This document shows positions 1 to 6,978 of a stretch of 18,872 bases of DNA, piece after piece. Every line of letters begins with the position of its first letter. The first letter of the stretch is position 1. The notes under the pieces are model-generated. The model was not told where the DNA came from. It saw nothing but the letters and a program-made list of their open reading frames with translations, and did no database searches. The stretch is from positions 1 through 18,872 of the forward strand of contig JAMCQK010000143.1 in the NCBI GenBank assembly GCA_023382135.1, in the 5' to 3' direction. Source of the DNA: Deinococcus sp. (lineage in GTDB: Bacteria > Deinococcota > Deinococci > Deinococcales > Thermaceae). A program made the translations under genes and the position numbers.

Positions 1-5
1 CCAGT

Positions 6-124
6 CTAAGTTTGTCGGAAGGCTTGAAAAGCCGCCCTGTGTTCCTGCCCGCTTCGCAGCAGGCGGGCCTTGCTCCCTCTGGCCATGGTGAGTTTGACCC
101 TTCGGTCAAACTCACCATGGAGAT
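6..124 (+). repeat. Dispersed intergenic repeat, copy 1
   Basis: This non-coding stretch is repeated in the same orientation at 7411-7504. Shared blocks include CTAAGTT, GCTTGAAAAGCC, GTGTTCC, TTGCTCCCTCTGG, GGGTCAAAC or its equivalent, and CCATGGAGAT. Copy 1 carries about 24 extra bases (about 46-69, GC-rich, with GCCCGC/GCGGGC arms) that copy 2 lacks. It ends in a long hairpin (83-120). It begins about 45 bp past the lutC stop, on the downstream side of that minus-strand gene. No ORF of interest lies in it. It could be a MITE-like or REP-like element or a 3'-end processing structure; the sequence shows only the repeat. Confidence 0.75.
83..120. terminator. Perfect 17-bp hairpin downstream of lutC
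   Basis: The arms at 83-99 and 104-120 are perfect inverted repeats (CCATGGTGAGTTTGACC and its complement) around a 4-nt loop. The hairpin lies 48 bp beyond the lutC stop, so it could end or stabilise the lut transcript. There is no T-run on either side, so it is not a canonical intrinsic terminator. The stem belongs to the dispersed repeat, and the matching part of copy 2 forms only a weak imperfect stem. Confidence 0.45.
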
Positions 125-167
125 ACCTGGATTGCTGGCCTATCCAACATCAACACGCCGGATAATC

Positions 168-761
168 TCAAGGGCCCATGTCTCCGATGAGCGCCACCAC
201 CAGCCTGCCGGGGCCGTGGACGCCCTTGACCATAATCTGCCCAATATCCGCGGATTTACTGGGGCCGGAGTGAAGGCCTATGGCCGAGGGGAGATCTGTC
301 TTGAGCGCCGCTAGGGCTTCAGACAGGCTTGGGTACAAGCGCGCCTCGGACACAAAGACCAGGTGGGTGGGGGGGAGAAGCTGTGTAAGCCGGCCGTCAC
401 GGCTGCTCATCAGAACGCTGCCGGTCTCCGCCGCCGCACCGAGCGCCCAAGAGACCCCAAGCTGGGCCTGGTGCGCTGGAAGCTCTGGCAGGCCGGGCCG
501 CAGGGCTGCCGGGACCAGGTACCCGCAGGCCGCGCTGGAAAAGGCCTTGGTGAAACTATCCAGCCAAACCCTAGCGGCATTTACGTTTTCCAGCCGCACC
601 AACTCCCCGCCGTTCCCGCTCAACCTGTCCCGAAAGCGCCCGAGCGTTTCCTCGGCGGTGATCTTCTCCACGGGCATTGGGGCCGGGAGCTCGCTCTTGG
701 GGCGGTGCTCCAGAGCGCGGTGGATGCGGGCGAGGATGTGGTCTTTCACGATGGGGAGCAT
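168..761 (-). CDS. lutC: LutC, LUD-domain lactate utilization protein
   Basis: This is the small subunit of the LutABC L-lactate dehydrogenase system, which oxidises lactate to pyruvate in the cytoplasm with electrons leaving through Fe-S proteins. The 197-residue product has the LutC/YkgG hallmarks: AETGSVLMSS mid-protein, a hydrophobic strand ending LLPPTHLVFV, and a C-terminal SGPSKSADIGQ...GVHGPGRLVVAL block. An open frame extends further upstream but would run inside hepT. The family start fits ATG at 761 (MLPIVKDHI), with GTG at 767 as an alternative; neither has a well-spaced ribosome binding site. It follows the hepT stop by 9-14 bp and is therefore probably co-transcribed with the toxin-antitoxin pair. 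It is separated from lutB by about 1.1 kb, which is unusual for a lut operon. Confidence 0.9.
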   Translation of the reverse strand: MLPIVKDHILARIHRALEHRPKSELPAPMPVEKITAEETLGRFRDRLSGNGGELVRLENVNAARVWLDSFTKAFSSAACGYLVPAALRPGLPELPAHQAQLGVSWALGAAAETGSVLMSSRDGRLTQLLPPTHLVFVSEARLYPSLSEALAALKTDLPSAIGLHSGPSKSADIGQIMVKGVHGPGRLVVALIGDMGP

Positions 762-775
762 CTCCACTTTACTAG

Positions 776-1117
776 CTATTCGGCCTCGAGCAGGGTCGTA
801 AGCGGGCTCAAAAGCCTGGGAAGGTCCAAAGTGGCCACCTCCCAAAGTGTTTTAGTATCCACCCGGAAGTATTCGTGAAACAGCTCGTTGCGCAGCCCGC
901 GCATTAGATGCCAAGGAATGTCTGGGTTGGCGGCCACAGTCTCGGACGGTAAATGGTGCACAGCTTCTCCGATAATCCCATACTCGTAAGCAACGGCACC
1001 CACGGTCTTGCGGTCCTGGGCAAACTGCTCGTAAGCCATGCCTTCAACGTGAGCCATGACGGCCCGGATGGAACCTAAAATATCTTCGATTCTCCTATGC
1101 CAGGGTCTAGGCGGCAC
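776..1117 (-). CDS. hepT: HEPN-domain toxin, HepT-like (DUF86)
   Basis: This 113-residue all-alpha HEPN protein is the likely RNase toxin of an MNT/HEPN pair. Near residue 76 it has RNELFHEY, which matches the R-x4-H-x-Y motif: R76 and H81 are the presumed RNase residues, and Y83 is the tyrosine that the partner MntA adenylylates in characterised systems. Other family features are the opening PPRPWHRRIEDIL, DRKTVGAVAYEYGIIGEA, and IPWHLMRGLRN. The GTG at 1117 is chosen over the longer frame (to 1138) because it gives the family's usual N-terminus and has GGAGG six bases upstream. It overlaps the end of mntA by 11 bp, so the two are translationally coupled. All motifs are intact, so it looks functional. 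Confidence 0.88.
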   Translation of the reverse strand: MPPRPWHRRIEDILGSIRAVMAHVEGMAYEQFAQDRKTVGAVAYEYGIIGEAVHHLPSETVAANPDIPWHLMRGLRNELFHEYFRVDTKTLWEVATLDLPRLLSPLTTLLEAE

Positions 1118-1394
1118 GCACGGCCTCCGCAAGCACACGCTCTTTCAGCCAAGGTCTCAGACTGTCGGGGCGGCCAAGGTCCACCTTGCAGCCGAGCCAC
1201 TCCTCCAATTTGTCTTGAAGACCAAAGAACTCGAGGCCCAGAGGCCTCGAGGGCTTCACCAAGATGTCCACGTCACTATCGGGGCGGGTCTTGTCACGGG
1301 CCGCCGAGCCGAAGATCCAGATAGTCGTTACACCAAGCTGTTCAAGCTCGGCTTTGTGGGCACGCAATATGGTTGGGGCCTCGTCCCGGCGCAC
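1107..1394 (-). CDS. mntA: MNT-type minimal nucleotidyltransferase antitoxin
   Basis: This is a 95-residue minimal nucleotidyltransferase. The active site is visible: GS at 29-30 in WIFGSAARD, then DSDVDILV with D41 and D43, and a third acidic residue at D72 (KVDLGRPDSL). Characterised MntA proteins neutralise HepT by transferring AMP units to its tyrosine, so this is probably the antitoxin. Translation probably starts at GTG 1394, with GGAG about nine bases upstream. It precedes and overlaps hepT. It lies about 450 bp after lutB and in the same direction as the lut genes, and could be read from the lut promoter or from its own AT-richer upstream region. Confidence 0.87.
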   Translation of the reverse strand: MRRDEAPTILRAHKAELEQLGVTTIWIFGSAARDKTRPDSDVDILVKPSRPLGLEFFGLQDKLEEWLGCKVDLGRPDSLRPWLKERVLAEAVRAA

Positions 1395-1844
1395 GGCTTC
1401 TTCTCCAGCTCTATTATGCTGACTTTGGTGAGCCTATTGCATGGATAGGTCTTTCGATTTACAAAGAGCTTGCTGAAAACTGCCCAAACCCTGCAGGATT
1501 GATTTTCCAAGCACGCAGTGTTTGACGCGTATAGAAAGCTGAACCCGTGGAGCGCCGCATTTGGATATCTGTTGTCCATAAGCCCGCGCGGGTTCCCATT
1601 CCCGCCTCTTTCCATGGGTTTTTGACGCAGCTTTCGGTGAAAGCGGGAGCCGAGTTGGCGCGGCGCTTTGCCGATGTCCATCGGTGCCGGAGCGTCACCG
1701 ATGGTTCGGGTCGTGGCGACAATAAGCCTCCTTATTGGAGTGTTACTTGGGACTTGGGCGAAACTTTTTGGCGGATGGCGCGGGTGCCTTGTTTGCTGAT
1801 GGCAGGGGTGGGCATGTGCTAGTCGCTCTCCAATTTCACCTTAG
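1395..1844. other. 450-bp spacer between lutB and mntA, no confident gene
   Basis: No recognisable protein is encoded here on either strand. It is locally richer in A+T than its neighbours. It contains an inverted repeat with 9-bp arms (1678-1686 and 1696-1704, CCATCGGTG/CACCGATGG) and a small plus-strand frame (about 1674-1799) with one hydrophobic stretch, VVATISLLIGVLLGTW, but no ribosome binding site. Minus-strand frames of 87-117 codons have no family resemblance and odd composition. The stretch may be remnant DNA brought in with the toxin-antitoxin pair, and may hold its promoter (CATAAT about 25 bases upstream of the mntA start). Confidence 0.5.
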
Positions 1845-3242
1845 TTATTGGGCTTCGCCACTTTCCCACAACTCCCTAAAACTCTTGGGGCTCGGCTTCA
1901 GCCCCGCGCGCCCTTCCGTCCACGCTTTCACAACCGGCACCACCCGGTTGTCCAGAACCTGGTCGGGCAAGTAGCGGATGAACCTGGCTGCCAGGCGGTA
2001 AAGCAGCGGATGCGTCATGGTGAAGGCATACGCCCGAATGGCCGCGGCTTCAAAGCGGGGAGTCATGCCTTGTTCCACCGCGCGGCTCCGCCAGGCCAGC
2101 AGCAGCTTGGGAATGGGGATGCGCACGGGACAGGCCTCAAAGCAGGCGCCGCAAAGGCTGGAAGCGTAGGGGAGAGCTTTGGCGGCCTCGAGGCCCAGGA
2201 GCCCGGGCGCCAGCACCGCGCCGATGGGCCCGGAATAAACGTAGCCGTAGGCGTGGCCTCCCGTCTGGCGGTAGACCGGACAGGCATTCAGGCATGCGCC
2301 GCAGCGTACACAGCGCAGGGTCTCCCAGGCCTCCGGGTCAGCCAGCACGCTGGTGCGCCCGTTGTCCACCAGGATCACATGGACCTGCTCTGGTCCGTCG
2401 TGCTCTCCCGGTTTGCGCGGGCCTTGGATCAGCGAGACAAAGGTTCCCAGGCGCTGGCCGGTGGCTGCCCTTGCCGTGAGCGAAAGAAAAACCGCAAGGT
2501 CGGAAAAGCGCGGCACCAGTTTCTCGATACCCACCAGGGCCACATGAATACGCGGCGTGGAAGTGGAAAGCCGGATATTGCCTTCGTTTTCGATGAGCGC
2601 GATGGTGCCGGTGTCCGCCGCCAGAAAGTTGGCGCCGGAAATCCCCATTTCGGCTCGCAGGAAGGCGTCGCGTAAGCGCTTGCGGGCAACCGCGGCCAGG
2701 GCTTCGGGGGTTTCATTCAGCGCGGTGCCGAAGTGCCGGTGAAATACCTGGCGAATCTCCTCGAGGTTCTTATGGATGGCGGGTCCCACGATATGGCTTG
2801 GGGGTTCGTTTTCCAGCTGGATGATGTACTCGCCGAGGTCGGTCTCAAATACTCGGGCGCCCAGGCTTTCCAGTAGCGGGTTCACGCCAAGCTCCTCGGA
2901 AAGCATGCTCTTGGCCTTGACCACGGTTCTGACCTGGTTCTCCCGCACCAGCCTGGCCAGAATCTGCTGAGCGGCCTCTGCGTCCTCGGCCCAGTGAACC
3001 TGGACGCCGTTGGCAACCAAAGAGGCCTCGGCTTGCCTCAAGTAGCCATCCAGGTGGGTAAGCAGATGATTTTTGACCGCCTCGGCCCAGACGCGCCAGG
3101 CTTCGGTGTCAATCTCGCTGTAAGCTTTTCTGCGGTTCTGATCAAAGTTCAAGGTGGCGCCGGTCACCGACGCGCGTACCTCCGGGTGTTCGCGGATGAC
3201 CAGCGCGGCTTCTTCTGGATAGTTGTTTGGGCTGGCCTTCAT
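1845..3242 (-). CDS. lutB: LutB, LUD and 4Fe-4S domain lactate utilization protein
   Basis: This is the iron-sulfur subunit of the LutABC lactate oxidation system. The 465-residue protein has an N-terminal LUD domain (about 60-295; KAKSMLSEELGVN, GISGANFLAADTG, ENEGNIRL). Then come two ferredoxin-type clusters, CVRCGACLNACP (C311, C314, C317, C321) and CGACFEACPV (C364, C367, C371), and a DUF3390-like tail. ATG at 3242 is preferred to the longer frame because it gives the 4-bp ATGA overlap with the lutA stop and a normal LutB N-terminus (MKASPNNYPEEA). One GGCCTCGAGGCC palindrome (2184-2195) is read as GLEA in GLLGLEAAKA. All cluster cysteines are intact. Confidence 0.95.
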   Translation of the reverse strand: MKASPNNYPEEAALVIREHPEVRASVTGATLNFDQNRRKAYSEIDTEAWRVWAEAVKNHLLTHLDGYLRQAEASLVANGVQVHWAEDAEAAQQILARLVRENQVRTVVKAKSMLSEELGVNPLLESLGARVFETDLGEYIIQLENEPPSHIVGPAIHKNLEEIRQVFHRHFGTALNETPEALAAVARKRLRDAFLRAEMGISGANFLAADTGTIALIENEGNIRLSTSTPRIHVALVGIEKLVPRFSDLAVFLSLTARAATGQRLGTFVSLIQGPRKPGEHDGPEQVHVILVDNGRTSVLADPEAWETLRCVRCGACLNACPVYRQTGGHAYGYVYSGPIGAVLAPGLLGLEAAKALPYASSLCGACFEACPVRIPIPKLLLAWRSRAVEQGMTPRFEAAAIRAYAFTMTHPLLYRLAARFIRYLPDQVLDNRVVPVVKAWTEGRAGLKPSPKSFRELWESGEAQ

Positions 3243-3994
3243 GCGGCACCTTCCACCGCTTGCCACAACAGGCTCGCGAGAGGTCTGACCTCGCTCAGCC
3301 CGTAAGGGCTGGTTGTTTCTAGGCCCACCCTATGGTTCTGCATCCGCCCCGAAAGGTGTAGCAGGCAGCCTGCCAGGGCGGAGGTTAGGTAGTCTGCCCT
3401 CGGAAGCGTCGAAATTTTTTGGTCCGCCATACTCAGCGAAACCTCCGGCAGCTTGACCGAGAATAAGCCGCCAAAGCCGCAGCACTCCTGGCTTGCGGGC
3501 CAGTCCACCAGCTCCGCCCCGGCATTCGCCAAAAGCGCCAGCGGTTCTTGTTTAATGCCCAGCTCGCGCAGCGCGTGACAGCCGTGGTGGTAGGCGACCT
3601 TCCGCCCTCTGAGCCCGTCCCCCAGCTTGGTTACGCCCAGTACCTTCACAATGAACTCCGCAAGCTCGAAGGTGCGGCCAGCCAAGTCTTCTGCCTGTTT
3701 GAACTTTGAAGAGCGCTCGCGAAAAAGCTCGGGGTAAAAAGCTCTTAGCATGGTGGTGCAGGAGCCGGAGGGCAGCACCACGTACTCGGCATCTTGAAAC
3801 ACATCGAGCGTGTGTTCCGCCATGGAGCGGGCCTCGTTCCAGTAGCCCGCGTTGTAGGCGGGCTGGCCGCAGCAGGTCTGCCTGGCCGGGAACTCTACCT
3901 CAACCCCGAGCGAGCGGAGCAGCTTGACCGCGTGGACACCGGACTCGGCGAAGAACTGGTCCGCCAAACAGGTGATGAACAGGGCTACGCGCAC
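3239..3994 (-). CDS. lutA: LutA, cysteine-rich CCG-domain lactate utilization protein
   Basis: This is the CCG-domain subunit of LutABC, homologous to the GlpC/HdrB cysteine-rich modules. The 251-residue protein starts at GTG 3994 (MRVALFITCLADQFF, the standard LutA opening) and has the two CCG motifs TCCGQPAYNAGY (C41-C42) and ECCGFGGLFSV (C171-C172), plus HHGCHALRELG. It overlaps lutB by 4 bp. No ribosome binding site precedes the GTG; TAAACT lies eight bases upstream, so a leaderless transcript is possible, and a TTGACA sits just before it. Residues 224-235 (GLETTSPYGLSE) are foreign to the family and come from a small repeat. Without nine of those residues the tail reads RVGLEVRPLASLL, close to the usual LutA end. 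Confidence 0.94.
   Translation of the reverse strand: MRVALFITCLADQFFAESGVHAVKLLRSLGVEVEFPARQTCCGQPAYNAGYWNEARSMAEHTLDVFQDAEYVVLPSGSCTTMLRAFYPELFRERSSKFKQAEDLAGRTFELAEFIVKVLGVTKLGDGLRGRKVAYHHGCHALRELGIKQEPLALLANAGAELVDWPASQECCGFGGLFSVKLPEVSLSMADQKISTLPRADYLTSALAGCLLHLSGRMQNHRVGLETTSPYGLSEVRPLASLLWQAVEGAA
3287..3325 (-). repeat. Coding palindromic repeat, lutA copy
   Basis: Read on the minus strand this is GGCCTAGAAACAACCAGCCC, then TTAC, then GGGCTGAGCGAGGTC, with a hairpin AGCCC/GGGCT. Its first 36 bases encode GLETTSPYGLSE. They match the hemE copy (15443-15481) at about 33 of 36 positions and in the same reading frame. The ends GGCCT and GAGGTC resemble the two halves of the GGCCTCGAGGCC palindrome, opened by 27 extra bp. 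Confidence 0.85.
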
Positions 3995-4125
3995 TGGATA
4001 GCAGTTTATCTGTCAAGTGGCCCTATCCGCTAGCAGCGCGGCCATCCCGCCTGCTGCGGGCGGGGGCGTGGCGCTTGGAAGCGCGGGCGAATTATCCAGG
4101 ACCAGAAAGCGCTGTGGCCGGCAAG

Positions 4126-4846
4126 CCGGTTCAATGCCCGGTTGAAGGCGCCGCGCTTGGCGGCCAGCGGTAGGTTCTGGTATACCTGCCAGCTTCATAC
4201 CCCAAGAGCACGAGACGGTTTCCGCTTATCTACCTGCACGATGGGCGGAACCTGCTTGGCCAGGCCGGCAGCTTTGTGGGTGAGCGGCGGGGAGGCGAGA
4301 CCATCGAGCAGCTGGCAGGGGAGGCAGGCCTGGAGCCACTGAGCCCTTGCGGGCTCTGCGAGGCCTGCACCGCCGGTATCCCAAGCATGAGGCGGGGAGC
4401 CTTCACAAGTACTCCCTGGTTGCGGATCAAAGGTGAAGCCTGCTTATGTTCCATCGTCAATACCCTCAAACCCCGTATCGGTCAAAGCCTCCGGACGCTC
4501 GCTGAGCCTGAACACACAGCCAGCATGGGCTCATTGCGCGGCGGCCTGGCCGGCTTTTTTGCCAAGCTTCGTTATCCCGGTGTCTTCGGAAAGGCAGGCG
4601 TTCCTTCTGGTTTGCGAAGGGAGCGGTCTTCCGCGAAATTATGCAGCGCGAGCCCTGCATGGACATGGGCCAGCAGCGAGCAAGCGGGCTTCTGAGCCAA
4701 TGCGCTCAAGCATCTCAAGCACTCGCGGCGTATGCAGCGTTTGCACCGCAAAGGCTTGGTGGAAGAGGAAAACCACCGCTAGGCGGAAGATGCTTTGGGT
4801 ATTCAGCGCCAGCAGGCTGCCGCTTGCGCTACGGTTCCTCTTCGGT
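4126..4846 (+). pseudogene. Decayed enterochelin-esterase-like alpha/beta hydrolase
   Basis: Pieces of one esterase follow each other in order across three frames. They are VLVYLPASYPKSTRRFPLIY then LHDGRNLLGQAGSF (from 4174), TAGIPSMRRGAF (about 4369), LKPRIGQSLRTLAEPEHTAS then MGSLRGGLAGFFAKLRYPGV then FGKAGVPS (to about 4615), REIMQREPCMDMG (frame 3), LHRKGLVEEENHR-stop (frame 1) and RLPLALRFLFG (frame 2, ending 4846). Stops fall at 4171 and 4780, and at least two or three frameshifts are needed. The nucleophile elbow, normally MGSSLGG, reads MGSLRGG, so the catalytic serine is lost. The true start is not visible. The 3' end runs into the convergent histidine kinase by about 18 bp. It carries one copy of the coding palindromic repeat. 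Confidence 0.8.
4327..4365 (+). repeat. Coding palindromic repeat, esterase pseudogene copy
   Basis: This is a third and more diverged copy: GGCCTGGAGCCACTGAGCCC, TTGC, then GGGCTCTGCGAGGCC. It would encode GLEPLSPCGLCE in the frame of the surrounding esterase remains. It has the same length and hairpin (AGCCC/GGGCT) as the lutA and hemE copies. It is bounded by perfect 8-bp inverted ends, GCAGGCCT (4324-4331) and AGGCCTGC (4361-4368). Removing 27 bp gives GLEACTAGIPSM, which fits the esterase family pattern of a short strand ending VGIPNM. Confidence 0.75.
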
Positions 4847-6121
4847 AAGACGCGGAAGCGAGACGCTAAAGCGGGTCTCGCCGGGCCTCGAGGCCACCTG
4901 AATGGTCCCCTCGTGCGCTTCGGCAATCTGTTTGGCGATCGCCAGCCCCAGCCCGGTGCCGCCTTCCGGCCCCCTGGCAAAGCGCCGGAAAAGCCTGGGG
5001 AGCACCTCGGGCGAGATGCCCGGGCCATCATCCAGCACCGAGAAGACCACGGTTGTGGGGCTGGCCTCGAGCAGAACCTTCACGCTACCCGGCCTTCCCG
5101 CCGCGCGCACCGCGTTGCTGATCAGGTTTCTGGCAAGCTGCAACAGCCTGTCGGGATCGCCTAACACTTCTGTTTCATGGGCTCCATGTCCAGGGTTTCC
5201 GCCGGCAAAGACCAACGAAACACCGGGATATTCCTGCACCGCTTGCCGGAGCAGCGCCCCTAAGTCCACAATATGCGCATTCACGCTGCGCTCGACTTCG
5301 CCGCGGGCCAGGGCAATCAGATCCCCCACCAGCCGCGTGAGGTGAAGAGCGGTGCGCCTGGCCCCTTCCAGCGAGCCGGGCTCATCCGGGTGGCGCGAAA
5401 GGCGCTCGAGGTATCCGGTGAGCGCGGTGAGCGGGGTTCTGAGCTCGTGCGAGACTTCCGCCAAAAAAGCCCGCTCCCTGGCCTGGGCTTCACGCAGGGC
5501 TTCCAGGAGCGAGTTCACCTGCGCCACAATCTGGCCAAGCTCGTCGTCCGGACCCCGGTAGGGAAGAGGCTCCAGGTTGTTGGGGCTGCGGCTTCTGACG
5601 TTTTGCACCGCGTGTTCCAAAGGCGCCAGCGCCAGCCTGCCGGCAAAGACCATCAGTAGCGCCCCTAAAGGCAACAGCAGCGCCAAGCTGCCAAGAAGAC
5701 CCACCGCGACGCTGCGCGACAGCTGTTCAATGTATTGAATGTCAAGACTAAGCGCGATCACCATGGTGCCGGGGATAAGACGAAATACCGTAAGAACACT
5801 GTTGTCCCGCAACGATTTTGGCGTCTCGCTTGCTTGAGAAAAAGCCCCGGGCGGAAGCCGGTGAAGCGGCTCTTTGGGATCGATAGGCGTTCCATCCGGC
5901 AGATAGAAAGCAATCTCGACGTTGCCGGCTGAAGGGGGCGCATTGCCAGGCTTTCCAGAGGCGTAAAGTTTCGCCAAGCGCTCGGTATCGGCTAGCAGCG
6001 TGGCCTCGGTTTGCTGGTAAAGCCCGCTGGTGATCCGGTAATAGGCCACGCCCACCGCTAAGGCAAGCAACAACGCCCAGAGGATGAAGTAGGCAAGAAT
6101 CAGCCTGGCCCTGAAGGTCAC
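4829..6121 (-). CDS. Two-component sensor histidine kinase
   Basis: This 430-residue membrane kinase has TM1 at about 7-28, an extracytoplasmic sensor of about 100 residues with no recognised fold, TM2 at about 136-160, and a HAMP-like linker to about 210. The phospho-acceptor box is EVSHELRTPLTALTG (H225). The ATPase has an N box RNLISNAVRA (about 331-340), G1 DDGPGI (364-369) and G2 GGTGLGLAIA (387-396). GTG at 6121 is the start because an in-frame TAA lies 12 bp upstream; no clear ribosome binding site precedes it. It sits 117 bp after its likely partner regulator, a wide gap for such a pair, and a TATAAC in that gap could belong to a separate promoter. The ligand is unknown. Confidence 0.92.
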   Translation of the reverse strand: MTFRARLILAYFILWALLLALAVGVAYYRITSGLYQQTEATLLADTERLAKLYASGKPGNAPPSAGNVEIAFYLPDGTPIDPKEPLHRLPPGAFSQASETPKSLRDNSVLTVFRLIPGTMVIALSLDIQYIEQLSRSVAVGLLGSLALLLPLGALLMVFAGRLALAPLEHAVQNVRSRSPNNLEPLPYRGPDDELGQIVAQVNSLLEALREAQARERAFLAEVSHELRTPLTALTGYLERLSRHPDEPGSLEGARRTALHLTRLVGDLIALARGEVERSVNAHIVDLGALLRQAVQEYPGVSLVFAGGNPGHGAHETEVLGDPDRLLQLARNLISNAVRAAGRPGSVKVLLEASPTTVVFSVLDDGPGISPEVLPRLFRRFARGPEGGTGLGLAIAKQIAEAHEGTIQVASRPGETRFSVSLPRLTEEEP

Positions 6122-6238
6122 GTAAACCCCAACCTGAGCTTAGGTTATATCCTGCGGGCATTAACTTTCGAATAAACCAACCGCTCTGTCTTGTTTCCCT
6201 CGGCCAGGGCCAAAGCCGGCACAAACCAAGGAAGGCCG

Positions 6239-6913
6239 CTAGTCTTTGTCCCGCTGCCTGAGCGCGTAGCCCACCCCGCGCACGGTGCGCAGGTAGCCAT
6301 ATGCGCCCGCCTCGCGCAGCTTGGAGCGCAGGTTGGCCACGTGGACGTCCACCACGTTCGAGTCCTTGTCGAGCGAGCGGCCCCAGAGGTGGTCTTCAAT
6401 CTCTTGGCGGGCAAAGACCTTGCCCGGCCTAGAGCAGAGCAGGGAAAGAAGCTCGAACTCCTTGGGGGAAAGGCGCAGCTCGTTTTCGCCGAAAACCACC
6501 TGGCGCTTGGCGGTGTGGACCTCGAGGTCCCCCACCCGCACCTGCTCTCCACCCTCGCGGTGGCGCAGCTGAACCTGGATGCGCGCCACCAACTCCTGCG
6601 GGTGGAAAGGTTTCAATATGTAGTCATCCGCCCCGCCGGAAAGCAGCCCCACCTTGCGCTCCACCGCGTCCGCCGCCGTGAGCACAACGATGGGCACCTC
6701 GGTGCCGGCACGGATGCGCCTTGCTACTTCCGCGCCGTCCAGGTCGGGAAGGCCTAGATCCAGAATGACCAGATCCGGCGCCGCCTCGCGCAAGCGCACC
6801 AGCCCGGACATGCCGGACGAAGCCCAGTCCACCTCGAACCCAGCCTCGCCCAACTCGAGCCGCAATAACTTGGCGATCTCGGCATCGTCTTCAATAAGTA
6901 GAATTCGCTTCAT
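6239..6913 (-). CDS. OmpR/PhoB-family response regulator
   Basis: This 224-residue regulator has a receiver domain (1-115) with the acidic pair E8/D9 or D10, phospho-acceptor D52 (VILDLGLPDLDG), T79 and K101 (ILKPF). The winged-helix DNA-binding domain (about 125-220) carries LSPKEFELLSLLCSRPGKVF and VVDVHVANLRSKL...VRGVGYAL. ATG at 6913 has a strong GAGGAG site five bases upstream (6919-6924). It lies 65 bp after a small secreted-protein gene and upstream of the histidine kinase, so all three are probably one unit. Targets cannot be read from the sequence. Confidence 0.94.
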   Translation of the reverse strand: MKRILLIEDDAEIAKLLRLELGEAGFEVDWASSGMSGLVRLREAAPDLVILDLGLPDLDGAEVARRIRAGTEVPIVVLTAADAVERKVGLLSGGADDYILKPFHPQELVARIQVQLRHREGGEQVRVGDLEVHTAKRQVVFGENELRLSPKEFELLSLLCSRPGKVFARQEIEDHLWGRSLDKDSNVVDVHVANLRSKLREAGAYGYLRTVRGVGYALRQRDKD

Positions 6914-6978
6914 TTCGGCTCCTCATGGCGCAGACAACGGACTTAGCGCCCGGGTGCTATGGCCAATACTACATGGCC

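Noticed and set aside
12..314. Plus-strand 100-codon ORF over the left repeat
   Set aside because: It runs through the dispersed repeat and antisense to lutC, with no family resemblance and no ribosome binding site.
280..878. Long plus-strand ORFs opposite lutC and hepT
   Set aside because: These are GC-rich antisense shadows of well-supported genes, with Arg/Ser/Pro-rich nonsense composition.
1678..1704. Stem-loop as an intrinsic terminator for lutAB
   Set aside because: The 9-bp arms surround a 9-nt loop with no T-run on either strand, so it is noted only as structure within the spacer.
1459..1722. Minus-strand 87-codon ORF in the lutB-mntA spacer
   Set aside because: It has no recognisable domain, an odd residue mix and no ribosome binding site. 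It is treated as spacer.
3970..4020. TTGACA upstream of lutA as a standard -35 element
   Set aside because: The matching -10 would fall at or inside the start of lutA, which is well placed by family comparison, so the spacing does not work.
6958..6978. Duplicated ATGGCC around the end of the small secreted-protein gene
   Set aside because: This is a 6-bp repeat, too short to separate from chance in GC-rich DNA.
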